From Paenibacillus sp. XY044 (GTDB taxonomy: Bacteria > Bacillota > Bacilli > Paenibacillales > Paenibacillaceae): a stretch of DNA of 64,000 bases. This document shows, one piece after another, positions 16,135-24,249 of this stretch. Under the pieces are notes generated by a model. That model was not told the DNA's origin, did no database searches, and saw only the letters and a program-made list of their open reading frames with translations. The stretch's first letter is position 1, and the number at the start of each line of letters is the position of its first letter. Both the position numbers and the translations under genes were made by a program. The stretch is taken from assembly GCF_002257645.1 (NCBI RefSeq), contig NZ_NQMO01000014.1:1-64000 (forward strand), given 5' to 3'.

Positions 16135-16449
16135 TCACTGAGTCTTATCAGTGACACTACTCGACCTACTAGCAAGATCCTCCACCCCCGTTAAAACCTC
16201 AACCATAATGCCTGCTCCTAGACGGAATCCATATTTGAAAATCGAGGATAGCTCCATGCCGTGTGTCTGAGCGTTTAGGTCTAACAATGCTTCTAATTGT
16301 TGGAACTCCTCTTCTGTAAGTCGTTTCTTCCAAGTCTCTATGATTTCAGATGTTTGTTGACATAATTCAGAGTATTGCGGGTCACTTGGTATTACGTTTT
16401 CATTCGGATGCAAATGGCCATGATATAGCTTTTCTAAAAGACTCTTCAT
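16135..16449 (-). CDS. DUF6809-like family protein
   Basis: A 104-residue helical protein. The start MKSLLEKLYHGHLHPNE and the middle WKKRLTEEEFQQLEALLDL, ending in a hydrophobic FRLGAGIMVEVL helix, fit a small family common in Firmicutes. Its function is unknown. The ATG at 16449 is preferred over an upstream in-frame ATG because GGGGATGAGGG lies just before it. It is divergent from an XRE regulator gene, and similar pairs occur in mobile regions (inference). Confidence 0.7.
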   Translation of the reverse strand: MKSLLEKLYHGHLHPNENVIPSDPQYSELCQQTSEIIETWKKRLTEEEFQQLEALLDLNAQTHGMELSSIFKYGFRLGAGIMVEVLTGVEDLASRSSSVTDKTQ

Positions 16450-16556
16450 TCCCTCATCCCCTTTATGCAAATTATATCATGAAGTATTATTATTTTGTAG
16501 AGTATACTACGTGGATTTGAATGTTCGGACAACTAGATAATTAACCTAAAAGAGGT

Positions 16557-16796
16557 ATGGCCTTGAAATCAGAAGAAATCTTTGGGCAAGTGTTAAAGAC
16601 TATTCGGAAGAGAAACAAGATGAGTCAAGAGAAGTTAGCCTTCCAAAGCAATCTTGACCGGACTTACATATCGATGCTGGAACGCGGGATTCATCAGCCT
16701 ACCCTGAACTCATTGCTAGCGCTTGCTGAGGCGTTGAATATGAAGGCTTCGGAATTGGTTAGGCTTGTGGAGGAAGAGATTGCTGGAGCCAAGTGA
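16557..16796 (+). CDS. XRE-family helix-turn-helix regulator
   Basis: A 79-residue protein that is essentially one Cro/C1-type HTH domain: FGQVLKTIRKRNKMSQEKLA, then NLDRTYISMLERG (recognition helix) and PTLNSLLALAEALN. It lacks a sensor domain, so it probably acts as a simple dimeric repressor. AGAGG lies before the ATG. It is followed by a terminator and is divergent from the DUF6809-like gene, which it may regulate. Confidence 0.85.
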   Translation: MALKSEEIFGQVLKTIRKRNKMSQEKLAFQSNLDRTYISMLERGIHQPTLNSLLALAEALNMKASELVRLVEEEIAGAK

Positions 16797-16805
16797 ATAT
16801 AAAAC

Positions 16806-16845
16806 ACAAAAATGACTGTTGCAGATTTCTGCACAGTCATTTTTG
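16806..16845 (+). terminator. Terminator after XRE gene
   Basis: AAAAATGACTGTTGCAG pairs with CTGCACAGTCATTTTT around an ATTT loop. The symmetric A and T runs allow action in both directions. Confidence 0.85.
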
Positions 16846-17008
16846 GTTTTTATCCATTCAATATTAACTCTATAATTTGATAAGTTATTTCAGAAACTTT
16901 AATTCCCCCATTTGGATTGAAGTGAATTGATATCGTACGATTAAGGGCCGATTGCCTGAATTCTTTGCTTCATTACCGAATTAGCTGAACTTGACAGATT
17001 AGCGTGAT

Positions 17009-18751
17009 CTAACAGCAGGGCAAAAGAATCTCAAATTCCGTGCCTTGCCCAATTTTCGATTGGACCTTGATTTCGCCGCCGTGTGCTTCGACGATGGTTT
17101 TGGCGATGCTCATTCCGAGTCCGGAGCCGTCTGTTGATTCCTCGGTATTGGTTCCGCGGTAATATCGATTGAACAAATGATACAGTGTCTCCTCATCCAT
17201 CCCGTTCCCATTATCGAGTACCCGTATGCAAGCTTGGCCGTTGACTCGGATAAGATTGACGGTAATGGTTGTGCCTGGCGGATTATGCTTGACCGCATTG
17301 GACAGCAAATTGTCCATCAGCCGCTGTAACCAGGTTACATCTCCCTGTATCAACAGGGAATCCTCATCCCCGGTGTAGTGAAACAGATACTCAGACATGG
17401 TGGCATCGTTGACGTACTTCAACACGGAGCAGCGTACCAACTCTGCCAGATCGATGTCCCGGCGGACCATGATGGAATCGCTCTGCTTGAGCTGATGGAT
17501 TAGAGAGAAGTCGGAGATCAGCTCAAGCATATAATCCCCTTTTTCCCGGATGGTCGCACCCATGATCCGCATTTCCTCTTGGCTCCATTGCTCAGGCAGC
17601 TTCTCCAGCATATATCCGTAGCCTTGAATCGTGGCCAGAGGTGTGCGCAGATCATGGGAGATCCCTGACATCCACTCCGCCTGCTCCTTCTCGAGCCTCT
17701 TGCGGTCCCTCTCGATTTGAGCCAATTGATGAGTCATTTGATAGAAGGCTTGAATGACTTCCTGATATAGCCTGTTGCGGGTTCGCATAGTGCCATTGCG
17801 GCGGAATACCTTGCGTTTGTCCTTGGCGGTCAGCACCTCGTCGTACTGCCCTTGGCCCATCCGTTCGAACCAGCCTGCGAACAGAATCAGAGGCCGCCCA
17901 TAGCGGTAGCCATGCCAGATGGAGATCGACAGAGCGAGGATCAGGATCAGTACCGCAATCCAGATGAGTCTCGGCGTTGCGTTTTCCAATACAGGATGCT
18001 TCAGAGGGAGTCCGGCTGCATGGGGCGTATAGACGATCCAGGTCATTCCGCTCGGCTCGTCCCGGTGGGCCACAATACCCGCGTCATAGTTGTCTGGAGA
18101 CTGCTGGATGGCCAGAATATCCAATGGCCGATATGCCTTTTGTACATAGGTTTGATCGCCAATGCCTTGTACGGTGTTACTCTCAGGGTCGATCACTTGC
18201 AGATAACTGCCAGTCTCTCGAAGCTGCTGTTCCAAGAGGGGAACCGCTTCACTTCTTACCATGCCCTGCTGTCCGTAAGCATTGAACCACGCCGCGAGCT
18301 GGTCAAGGTCAGGAGTTGGATAGCCGAGTACATATAGAAGCGGGTCCTGGAACGAGAAATTCAGTTGCGTTTGCACAGCATAAGACCCCAGTCTCCGTGT
18401 CTCCTGGATATCGAGCAATTGAGCGGTGGAGTAGGAGGCAGGCAGTGCGGGGTAGGGAGTTGTATTAATGCTGTAGACTATGTCTCCTTCCGCACTAACC
18501 ACCTGCAGCCACATCTCTTTCTCTTTGATAAGCTTGTTCCACTGGGAGAAGATGTGAATTTTTCCGTCTTTGTACTGGGCTTCTTGGGCAATCTGTTGCA
18601 GGACGCCAACCGGAAAGTTCCGGCGTATCTCATTACTGGTCATGTTCTGAAAGAACAGGATGCAGGTAACCAAAGCAATGGTCACAATTGCCAGAGCATA
18701 GAAAATCAACTGATACGTGAAGTGGAAAGCCATACGTTGCTGGATTTTCAT
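17009..18751 (-). CDS. Sensor histidine kinase
   Basis: Membrane histidine kinase of 580 residues. TM1 is near residues 13-35, followed by an extracellular sensing region of about 210 residues. TM2 is near 258-280, followed by a HAMP-like linker. The HisKA domain has SGISHDLRTPLA near residue 365 (phospho-accepting His), and the ATPase domain shows the N-box LMDNLLSNAVKHN, DNGNGMD and GSGLGMSIAK. Its ATG overlaps the stop of the response-regulator gene (ATGA). The signal sensed is unknown. Divergence from the CPBP protease gene suggests that gene as a target (inference). Confidence 0.93.
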   Translation of the reverse strand: MKIQQRMAFHFTYQLIFYALAIVTIALVTCILFFQNMTSNEIRRNFPVGVLQQIAQEAQYKDGKIHIFSQWNKLIKEKEMWLQVVSAEGDIVYSINTTPYPALPASYSTAQLLDIQETRRLGSYAVQTQLNFSFQDPLLYVLGYPTPDLDQLAAWFNAYGQQGMVRSEAVPLLEQQLRETGSYLQVIDPESNTVQGIGDQTYVQKAYRPLDILAIQQSPDNYDAGIVAHRDEPSGMTWIVYTPHAAGLPLKHPVLENATPRLIWIAVLILILALSISIWHGYRYGRPLILFAGWFERMGQGQYDEVLTAKDKRKVFRRNGTMRTRNRLYQEVIQAFYQMTHQLAQIERDRKRLEKEQAEWMSGISHDLRTPLATIQGYGYMLEKLPEQWSQEEMRIMGATIREKGDYMLELISDFSLIHQLKQSDSIMVRRDIDLAELVRCSVLKYVNDATMSEYLFHYTGDEDSLLIQGDVTWLQRLMDNLLSNAVKHNPPGTTITVNLIRVNGQACIRVLDNGNGMDEETLYHLFNRYYRGTNTEESTDGSGLGMSIAKTIVEAHGGEIKVQSKIGQGTEFEILLPCC

Positions 18752-19482
18752 CGCTCCTCCGGCTCCTTCACCAGCTTGTAGCCAAGTCCGCGTACCGTAA
18801 GCAGCAGCTTTGGATTGCCGGGATCGAGTTCAATCCTCTCCCGTATGCGGCGAATATGCACCATCACGGTCGAATCATCGCCCTGTCCGTTGATCCCCCA
18901 GACATTGTCGTAGAGCTGGGTTTTGGAGAATACGATTCCGGGATGTCTGCAGAAGTGCAGTAATAGCTGGAAAACCTGTGCAGGGCAAGGAACGGGCTGT
19001 CCCTCTACGGTCAGCTCGCCCTCCGCCTCGTTGATGGTAAAGCGGCCGAACCGGTAAATTCCCGCATCGGGATGCTTCGCAGAACCGGACGCCAGGGCTT
19101 CCGGCTCCAACCGGCGTATGCGCGCTTGAATTCTTGCGGCTACCTCCAGGGGGTTGAAGGGCTTGGTGATATAATCATCCCCACCCATGGCGAAGCCTTT
19201 TAGAATATCGAGATCGGACGCCTTGGCTGTCAGGAACAGTATATACGGGTTCCCGTATTCGCGGATCTTGGAGCAGAGCTCCAGTCCGCTGCCGTCGGGA
19301 AGCATAATGTCAAGCAGAACAATATCGGGGACCACGCGTTGCACTAGGCTGAGAGCTTCGGTACAAGTGGAAGCCCCGTACAGTTGATGAAAACCTTCCC
19401 GGCGAAGCACCATTTGCAGCATGGTGATCATCGAAGGTTCGTCGTCAACGATAGCGATTTTAATAGCGGATAGATTTGGCAT
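18748..19482 (-). CDS. OmpR-family response regulator
   Basis: A 244-residue DNA-binding regulator paired with the adjacent kinase. The receiver domain has the acidic pair IVDDEPSM, phospho-acceptor DIVLLDIMLPDG and the Lys in YITKPFNPLE. A winged-helix output domain covers about residues 140-240 (VFSKTQLYDNVWG, DDSTVMVHIRRIRERI, RGLGYKL). The ATG at 19482 with AAGGGTGAG before it is preferred over an in-frame TTG at 19500. A separated inverted repeat upstream may be its own binding site. Confidence 0.94.
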   Translation of the reverse strand: MPNLSAIKIAIVDDEPSMITMLQMVLRREGFHQLYGASTCTEALSLVQRVVPDIVLLDIMLPDGSGLELCSKIREYGNPYILFLTAKASDLDILKGFAMGGDDYITKPFNPLEVAARIQARIRRLEPEALASGSAKHPDAGIYRFGRFTINEAEGELTVEGQPVPCPAQVFQLLLHFCRHPGIVFSKTQLYDNVWGINGQGDDSTVMVHIRRIRERIELDPGNPKLLLTVRGLGYKLVKEPEER

Positions 19483-19521
19483 TTTCTCACCCTTTTTCAA
19501 AATAGCATATTTATCTTAACA

Positions 19522-19576
19522 GAACCTAAACAGCGGGGACAAAATTAAGCAAAAATTCATCGGTTCGTTTAAGTTC
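19522..19576. promoter_or_regulatory. Separated inverted repeat between RR and CPBP genes
   Basis: GAACCTAAAC (19522-19531) and GTTTAAGTTC (19567-19576) are inverted copies with one mismatch, in the gap between the divergent genes. They are possible response-regulator sites. Confidence 0.35.
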
Positions 19577-19649
19577 CGTTCCAGCGGGGTTGGTAGGATA
19601 GGTCTGAGCAGCACATTCGAGCTTCGATGAGAGGAGTAGGAGGAAAAGG

Positions 19650-19691
19650 ATGGTTGCATTCAATCTATTAAAGCGGAGGTTAATAGCATGA
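19650..19691 (+). CDS. Micro-ORF 1 upstream of CPBP protease (13 aa)
   Basis: ATG at 19650 with AGGAGG at 19638-19643 encodes MVAFNLLKRRLIA and stops at TGA 19689-19691. The stop overlaps the ATG of the next micro-ORF (ATGA). It also contains the GGAGG (19675-19679) that serves the next start. It could be a leader peptide or a very short precursor. It is too short for composition tests, so real translation is unproven. Confidence 0.45.
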   Translation: MVAFNLLKRRLIA

Positions 19692-19726
19692 GTAAAAAAT
19701 GGTCACTACCGGGAGGCTGGCAATGA
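19688..19726 (+). CDS. Micro-ORF 2 upstream of CPBP protease (12 aa)
   Basis: ATG at 19688 encodes MSKKWSLPGGWQ and stops at TGA 19724-19726, overlapping the ATG of the CPBP gene (ATGA). The GGGAGG that serves the protease start lies within its CCG-GGA-GGC codons. Ribosome sites and overlaps at both ends make a continuous coupled chain. The basic start followed by a PGGW ending is peptide-like, but function is speculative. Confidence 0.45.
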   Translation: MSKKWSLPGGWQ

Positions 19727-20406
19727 GCAGTCCATCCATGTCTGAAATACCTCAAACCCGGCCCGGCTGGCCGGAGATCCTAACTGCACTGTTCCTCTAT
19801 ATGGTTGGCGTTGTTATCCTTGGTGTCTGGATGCTTCAACTTCCTGATGAGCAAGCCATCTTGCGGATTAATATCGGAGGTGCGGGCAATGGTCTGATTG
19901 GCTTCCTGGCTTTGTTTGCAGCCTACGCCTTGCGGATTCGCAATTTACGTGCTTTCGGGTTTCGGATGACTGAACGGAAATGGTTGCTGGTGGCGGTCGT
20001 AATCGGCATTGCCGCGTTCGGGGGATGCTTTGTTATTGAAGGAATCTATTACCACTTTATTACCGAGATCAACACCCAGGCGGACTTCCAGACGGCAGCG
20101 CAAGGCGGTCCGCTCTCGCTCTTCATTCTGATTATCACCGGGGCCATCCTCACGCCACTCAGCGAGGAGTTTGTATTCCGCGGCGTAATTGCCAATGCAC
20201 TGAACCGATATGGAGCATGGGCCGGGGTGGTCGGCAGCGCTGCAATCTTCGGCGTGATTCATGGATTCACCGTTATCCTGTTAGACGCATTCATGGTCGG
20301 CATCCTGGTGGGATACCTGTTCCGCAAGACAGGCTCCATCTGGCCGGGAGTCGTGGTGCATATCGTGTATAACGGCCTCAATCTTCTCTATTATTCTACG
20401 CTGTAG
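19723..20406 (+). CDS. CPBP-family intramembrane metalloprotease
   Basis: Multi-pass membrane protein of 227 residues from the CAAX-protease/bacteriocin-processing (Abi) family. Motif 1 is SEEFVFRG (about residues 146-153, Glu-Glu and Arg), motif 2 is FGVIHG with the catalytic His, and a third conserved segment is HIVYNGLN near the end. It has about six transmembrane helices. GGGAGG at 19711-19716 supports the ATG at 19723. Two micro-ORFs run into it through ATGA overlaps. Bacterial members process peptides or give immunity in some systems; the substrate here is unknown. Confidence 0.9.
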   Translation: MSSPSMSEIPQTRPGWPEILTALFLYMVGVVILGVWMLQLPDEQAILRINIGGAGNGLIGFLALFAAYALRIRNLRAFGFRMTERKWLLVAVVIGIAAFGGCFVIEGIYYHFITEINTQADFQTAAQGGPLSLFILIITGAILTPLSEEFVFRGVIANALNRYGAWAGVVGSAAIFGVIHGFTVILLDAFMVGILVGYLFRKTGSIWPGVVVHIVYNGLNLLYYSTL

Positions 20407-20563
20407 ACGGAGGAGGAATGGCTTAGGGGGAGAATGGTATAATCCTAATACAAGAATGAGATAGATTGAAATTGAAACTATTCGGTTAGGGAAGAGTGAC
20501 GGAGGAGAATTTTGGAGCTGGAGGAGCGGTAGCGTCCGCCTTTGTCGCCGGATTTCTACTGCT

Positions 20564-20661
20564 AATATAGTTCAAATTAAGAAATCTGGGGACAACAGCG
20601 GCCGGAAGGCCAAACATTCTCTGTACTATCCCGGAACGGGCATTCTTAAGTTCAATCTATC
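20564..20661. repeat. Palindromic intergenic element, diverged copy
   Basis: ATATAGTTCAAATTAAG at the left and CTTAAGTTCAATCTAT at the right form imperfect inverted ends around GGCCGGAAGGCC and CCCGGAACGGG hairpins. The right end matches the ends of the elements at 31342 and 38943. The rest of the 290-base gap shows nothing else. Confidence 0.5.
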
Positions 20662-20698
20662 TACCAAACACCCAAGTCACAACAACAAGGAGAGAACC

Positions 20699-21148
20699 AT
20701 GACCATCCAAATCATAAACGGCGATCTATTAGAAGCTAGTGAAAATATTCTTGGGCATCAGGTGAATTGTCAGGGGGTGATGGAGTCGGGGATTGCGAAG
20801 ATTCTGCGGGACCGATATCCGAACTTATTTCCTGAGTATAAAAAGTACTGTGACCAGTACACGTCTGACGAGTTGCTTGGACACTGCCAGCTGGTGCAGA
20901 CGGGCGCGAAGTACACGGCGAATCTGTTCGGCCAGCTTGATTATGGGAGGAGCAAAACCCGGTATACGGACTATGCTGCGCTGGAGCAAGCGTTAACCAT
21001 CCTGAGGACAGAAGCGCAGGCCAAGGGACTGTCTGTCGCCCTCCCGTACAACATTGGCTGCGGGCTGGCGAACGGGGAGTGGAGTGTGGTAGAGCAGATG
21101 ATCGGGAAGGTTTTTGCAGACTATGAAGTTACTTTGTATAAAATATAG
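20699..21148 (+). CDS. Macrodomain protein (ADP-ribose processing type)
   Basis: A 149-residue macrodomain. IINGDLLEA is the adenine-binding loop, the VNCQGVMESGIAK loop (residues about 22-34) contacts ADP-ribose, and SVALPYNIGCGLANGEW is the second phosphate loop. The NCQGVM form places it near the ALC1/Poa1p-like group, which can hydrolyse ADP-ribose-1''-phosphate or remove ADP-ribose from targets (family knowledge). AAGGAGAG precedes the ATG. It stands alone before a terminator, and no partner toxin is seen. Confidence 0.88.
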   Translation: MTIQIINGDLLEASENILGHQVNCQGVMESGIAKILRDRYPNLFPEYKKYCDQYTSDELLGHCQLVQTGAKYTANLFGQLDYGRSKTRYTDYAALEQALTILRTEAQAKGLSVALPYNIGCGLANGEWSVVEQMIGKVFADYEVTLYKI

Positions 21149-21170
21149 ACAGTTATACAAGGCACACCAG

Positions 21171-21204
21171 GCCAGACTGCTTACAAGCGGTCTGGCTTTA
21201 TTTT
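21171..21204 (+). terminator. Terminator after macrodomain gene
   Basis: GCCAGAC at 21171-21177 pairs with GTCTGGC at 21190-21196, then TTTATTTT. It overlaps the stop of the opposing AraC fragment. Confidence 0.75.
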
Positions 21205-21318
21205 GTGCTCCCTATACTGTGATGGCGTCTGCCCCGTCTGCTGCTTGAATTGGCGAATGAAGTGAATCTCGCTGGCGTAGCCGCTCATTTCGGCATTGGG
21301 CAGCTTCAAACTATTTTT
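21181..21318 (-). pseudogene. AraC-family regulator, C-terminal fragment
   Basis: Reading the minus strand, the last 45 codons give SGYASEIHFIRQFKQQTGQ, then TPSQYREHK and a stop. This is the classic second helix-turn-helix signature at the end of an AraC/XylS regulator. Upstream the similarity stops near 21318 with no N-terminal part, so about 85% of the gene is gone. Part of the decayed accessory zone. Confidence 0.7.
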
Positions 21319-21559
21319 GATCCAAATAACCGCTTAACCACGTACACGCACGACAATAACCACGTTACCCGAAGGAAGAAAAATTGTATTGAGCAAATAC
21401 CATATTGTCAAAGCAGAACTGATAAAAGTCGAAGATTAAAAAGATGGATGTGTGTAATTGGTAACCGGCTCAAGAGTGGTTTACCCATTGATGATCCTGC
21501 GTGGTGACGGTGTTTTTATATGCCCGTTATAGCAGTGGTGTGTTGCTTTCGTTATGCAA
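21319..21559. other. Gap with no supportable gene
   Basis: About 240 bases between the AraC fragment and the dispersed hairpin repeat. Short plus-strand frames here overlap remnants and have no family features. GCCCGTTATAGCAG near 21522 matches the core of the palindromic elements at 31342 and 38943. Confidence 0.4.
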
Positions 21560-21632
21560 GAGATTCTATAAATCAAAAGATCAGTTTAAAGAAACCAAGG
21601 GCCAATTCCTGCTCTTGGTTTCTTTTTTTAGC
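21560..21632. repeat. Dispersed hairpin repeat, copy 2
   Basis: GAGATTCTATAAATCAAAAG followed by the hairpin AAAGAAACCAAGGGC ... GCTCTTGGTTTCTTT and a T-run. It is homologous to 13499-13563 and lies just after the stop of the minus-strand MFS gene, oriented to face it. Confidence 0.75.
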
Positions 21633-21661
21633 TTTATCCAGCGGAGGGAGCTTCTTAATAT

Positions 21662-23071
21662 TTAACTGTTCACTACCGGAGAGCGTTTACGAAGGCCGAG
21701 GGCAGTAATGCCAATCCCGAGAAGGGAAGCGGCAATCGGAACCATCATCGCTGTGCGGTAGCCGTCGAGCAGTGCTTGCGGGGATTTGTCCAAACCTGTA
21801 GCGCCAATCTGCACAGCGGTCACGACCGCCAAACCGAGTGCGGCGCCAAACTGGAAGGAGGTATTCAATAAACCACTGGCGAGCCCCTGCTCTTCGTCCG
21901 CTATTCCATCCGTGGCGGCGATGGTTAAAGGTCCATAAGTCAGCGAAAAGGCGAGGCCCGTCAGGATCATCGTCGGGAACATCGCTGCATAGGTCCAGTC
22001 CAAACCGATAGGAAGAAAAAGGGCGTAGGCTAACGCAGCGAGGCAGAACCCGCCGAAAATCACCGGAATATTGCCGAAACGGTTTACCAGCTTGGGGGTC
22101 AGGGTAGGTGCGAGTATGGAATCGACACCGACGGCGAGCAGGGCAAGACCTGTTTCAAGAGATGACCAGCCGCGCAGTTCTTGGAGGTAGAGCACCGTCA
22201 CGAACTGGAACCCGAAAAAAGAGCCGGCAAACAACATGGCACCCAGGTTTGACCGTACGAGTGAGCTGGCAGAAAATATGCCAAGGCGTACCAAGGGGGA
22301 AGCCGAGCGTCGTTCAATCGTTGCGAAGAGACCGAAAAGCAGGGCACTGCAGGCCAGGATTCCGGCAGTCCAGCTCCAACCCAGGTTGGAGGATTCCACG
22401 ACAGCGTAAACCAGAAGCAGCATGGCCGCCGTGACGCTAACTGCTCCGGCCAGATCGAAGCCTTTGAAGGAGGCCTCCGGCCGATCAGAGGCCGGTATGA
22501 GGCGAATCGCGGCTAGAAGAATCACGAATGCCAATAGAACCGGACCAAAGAAAACCAAACGCCAGCTGATCTCACTTAAGATGCCGCCAACCACAAGACC
22601 GAGTGAAAACCCGGCGGCTGCTGTCCCGGCATAAACGAGCAGTGCCTTGTTACGCGCAGTTCCCTCCGCAAAGCTTGTCGTGATGATGGATAAGCCGGCC
22701 GGAGTCATGAACGCAGCGCTAATGCCTGTAACAAACCTGGCGGTGATCAGCATCCATCCTTCGGTCGATAATCCGCCTAGCCCGGAGAACGCAAAGAAAA
22801 CGGTGAGCCATAGCAGAAACATTTTTCTGCGCCCGAACAGGTCGGCTGCCCTGCCTCCCAGCAGCATGAAGCCGCCATACCCCAGTACATAGGCGCTGAC
22901 CACCCATTGCAGCGAACCGGTCGACATGCCCAGTTCAGCACGGATCGAGGGCAGAGCCACGCCCATCATCGACACGTCGATCCCTTCCAGAAAAATAGCG
23001 CCGCACAAAACGAACAATAAGCCCCAGGAAAGCTTGCCGGAACTTTGAGACGTTTGACCGTTTGCCTTCAT
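21662..23071 (-). CDS. MFS transporter, DHA2 drug-exporter type
   Basis: A 469-residue, roughly 14-helix proton-driven exporter. Motif A is LGGRAADLFGRRKMF (about residues 72-86), motif B/C features are in the fourth and fifth helices (TARFVTGISAAFMTPA), and the N-terminal SMMGVALPSIRAELG is the DHA2 start. AGGAGG placed nine bases before the ATG at 23071 favours this start over an upstream ATG. It is divergent from a frameshifted HxlR gene that probably repressed it. Substrates are likely toxic organics, but this is not determinable. Confidence 0.9.
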   Translation of the reverse strand: MKANGQTSQSSGKLSWGLLFVLCGAIFLEGIDVSMMGVALPSIRAELGMSTGSLQWVVSAYVLGYGGFMLLGGRAADLFGRRKMFLLWLTVFFAFSGLGGLSTEGWMLITARFVTGISAAFMTPAGLSIITTSFAEGTARNKALLVYAGTAAAGFSLGLVVGGILSEISWRLVFFGPVLLAFVILLAAIRLIPASDRPEASFKGFDLAGAVSVTAAMLLLVYAVVESSNLGWSWTAGILACSALLFGLFATIERRSASPLVRLGIFSASSLVRSNLGAMLFAGSFFGFQFVTVLYLQELRGWSSLETGLALLAVGVDSILAPTLTPKLVNRFGNIPVIFGGFCLAALAYALFLPIGLDWTYAAMFPTMILTGLAFSLTYGPLTIAATDGIADEEQGLASGLLNTSFQFGAALGLAVVTAVQIGATGLDKSPQALLDGYRTAMMVPIAASLLGIGITALGLRKRSPVVNS

Positions 23072-23211
23072 TCGATATGTCCTCCTCATTATGAATAATC
23101 ATCCATTCCGGAACCGGCTCGATCGGGTCTGCCGATTTCCTTATTGGCACAAGGAGATTATGTATCATATAATCGAGGAACAGAAGTACGCACTTTTTTG
23201 TGTCATTTTCA

Positions 23212-23240
23212 CCAAAAAGTAATATAGGAACCAAAAAGTA
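23212..23240. promoter_or_regulatory. Direct repeats in the MFS-HxlR promoter region
   Basis: CCAAAAAGTA occurs at 23212-23221 and again at 23231-23240, spaced 19 bases start to start, between the divergent MFS and HxlR genes. They are candidate HxlR binding sites. Confidence 0.4.
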
Positions 23241-23266
23241 CCTATTTTGATCGGGGGAAAAATGCC

Positions 23267-23619
23267 ATGAAAACGAGTATGCCACAAGCTATTAATATAC
23301 CTATAGAAGCGACCCTGGAAGTCATCGGTGGGAAATGGAAAACGCTCATTTTATGCCATTTAACCTATGGAGCGAAACGAACGAGCGAGCTAAAAAAATT
23401 GACCCCGGGCATCACGCAAAAAATGCTGACTCAGAGCTTAGAGAGTTGGAGGAGGATGGGGTCATCATCCGGACGGTATACAACCAGGTCCCGCCAAAAG
23501 TCGTTTACGAATTGAGCGAGCTGGGCCAATCACTCCGGCCGGTCATCGATGTGATGTGCGAGTGGGGAGAGCGGTACATCCAGGGATCGACCGAGAAGCA
23601 GGCAAGCTCGAACATGTGA
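23267..23619 (+). pseudogene. HxlR-family regulator with a one-base frameshift
   Basis: Two overlapping frames make one HxlR winged-helix protein. The first gives INIPIEATLEVIGGKWKTLI and LKKLTPGITQKMLTQ; the second continues LRELEEDGVIIRTVYNQVPP and ELGQSLRPVIDVMCEWGERY. The join is at about 23432-23436, where CAG-AG should read CAGCAG-type sequence, a one-base loss. The rest is intact to the normal stop. It is either a recent inactivation or a sequencing error. If inactive, the divergent exporter may be constitutively expressed. Confidence 0.85.
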
Positions 23620-23716
23620 CGTAAGCGGCGGAGAAACTAAAAAAAGAGCTCAGCAACCAAGGGGGCCACTGAAGAACTACTGTTTTTCTTCTCTTCGGCG
23701 GCAGGTCCATAATCGA

Positions 23717-23760
23717 AAAAGACATCTACCCGATTTCTGGGGGAGATGTCTTCTTTTTTT
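23717..23760 (+). terminator. Terminator after HxlR gene
   Basis: AAGACATCT pairs with AGATGTCTT around a C- and G-rich inner part, followed by seven T. Confidence 0.85.
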
Positions 23761-24174
23761 GGTCCTATTTGGGGATATCAACTTTAAATTTCAACCCCAA
23801 ATATTTAAACATAGAGATGGGATCAATGGTTCACCAGTTCATTGATCTGGCGCATCATATTGTCCTTGGTACCACAAGGTTATACAATTCGGCATAGGGA
23901 CATAGCATTAAGGTTTGTTGTTACCTAATCATCCGCTCACCTGCTCTCCATGATGCCTTAATCGAACGGCACCTTTTTTTCATGAGACGGACTTTTTCAG
24001 TGGCCTCCTTAAATAGCTGAGCTGGGAGTCTTGTTAAAGGAATTACAATTGCTCTGTGAAGCAGAAGAGGCTATACATGTTTTGGAACCAAGAGCAGGTT
24101 GCTTTTGGTTTTTTTAGCATGAGCATGCTACCTCATCGTATTTACGTTGCATATTAATCGAGCCCAAGTATAAT
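23761..24174. other. Gap before the siderophore block
   Basis: About 410 bases without a gene I can support. A minus-strand run near 23830-23870 reads like the tail of a coding sequence but has no family signature. A hairpin with T-run at 24086-24116 (AACCAAGAGCA/TGCTTTTGGTT) is a partial third copy of the dispersed hairpin repeat. Confidence 0.5.
24086..24116 (+). terminator. Terminator-like hairpin, partial dispersed repeat copy 3
   Basis: AACCAAGAGCA pairs with TGCTTTTGGTT (one wobble) and is followed by seven T. The stem sequence is the same as the dispersed hairpin copies at 13.5 and 21.6 kb. Confidence 0.6.
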
Positions 24175-24193
24175 AAGAATGAGAATCAGTCTC
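24175..24193. promoter_or_regulatory. Fur-box-like site upstream of the AraC/SBP gene
   Basis: The 19 bases match the Fur box GATAATGATAATCATTATC at 14 positions, with the symmetric TGAGA-N5-TCTCA core. It is placed about 60 bases before the start, fitting iron repression. Confidence 0.65.
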
Positions 24194-24249
24194 ATTTATA
24201 TGTACATGATAATTTTCTTCAAAGACTATGAACAAAGATAAGGATCAAA

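Noticed and set aside
13678..24116. The accessory zone as one intact genomic island
   Set aside because: No integrase, and the duplicated tRNA end at 1.5 kb is separated from the zone by core genes. The content looks like accumulated fragments rather than a defined element.
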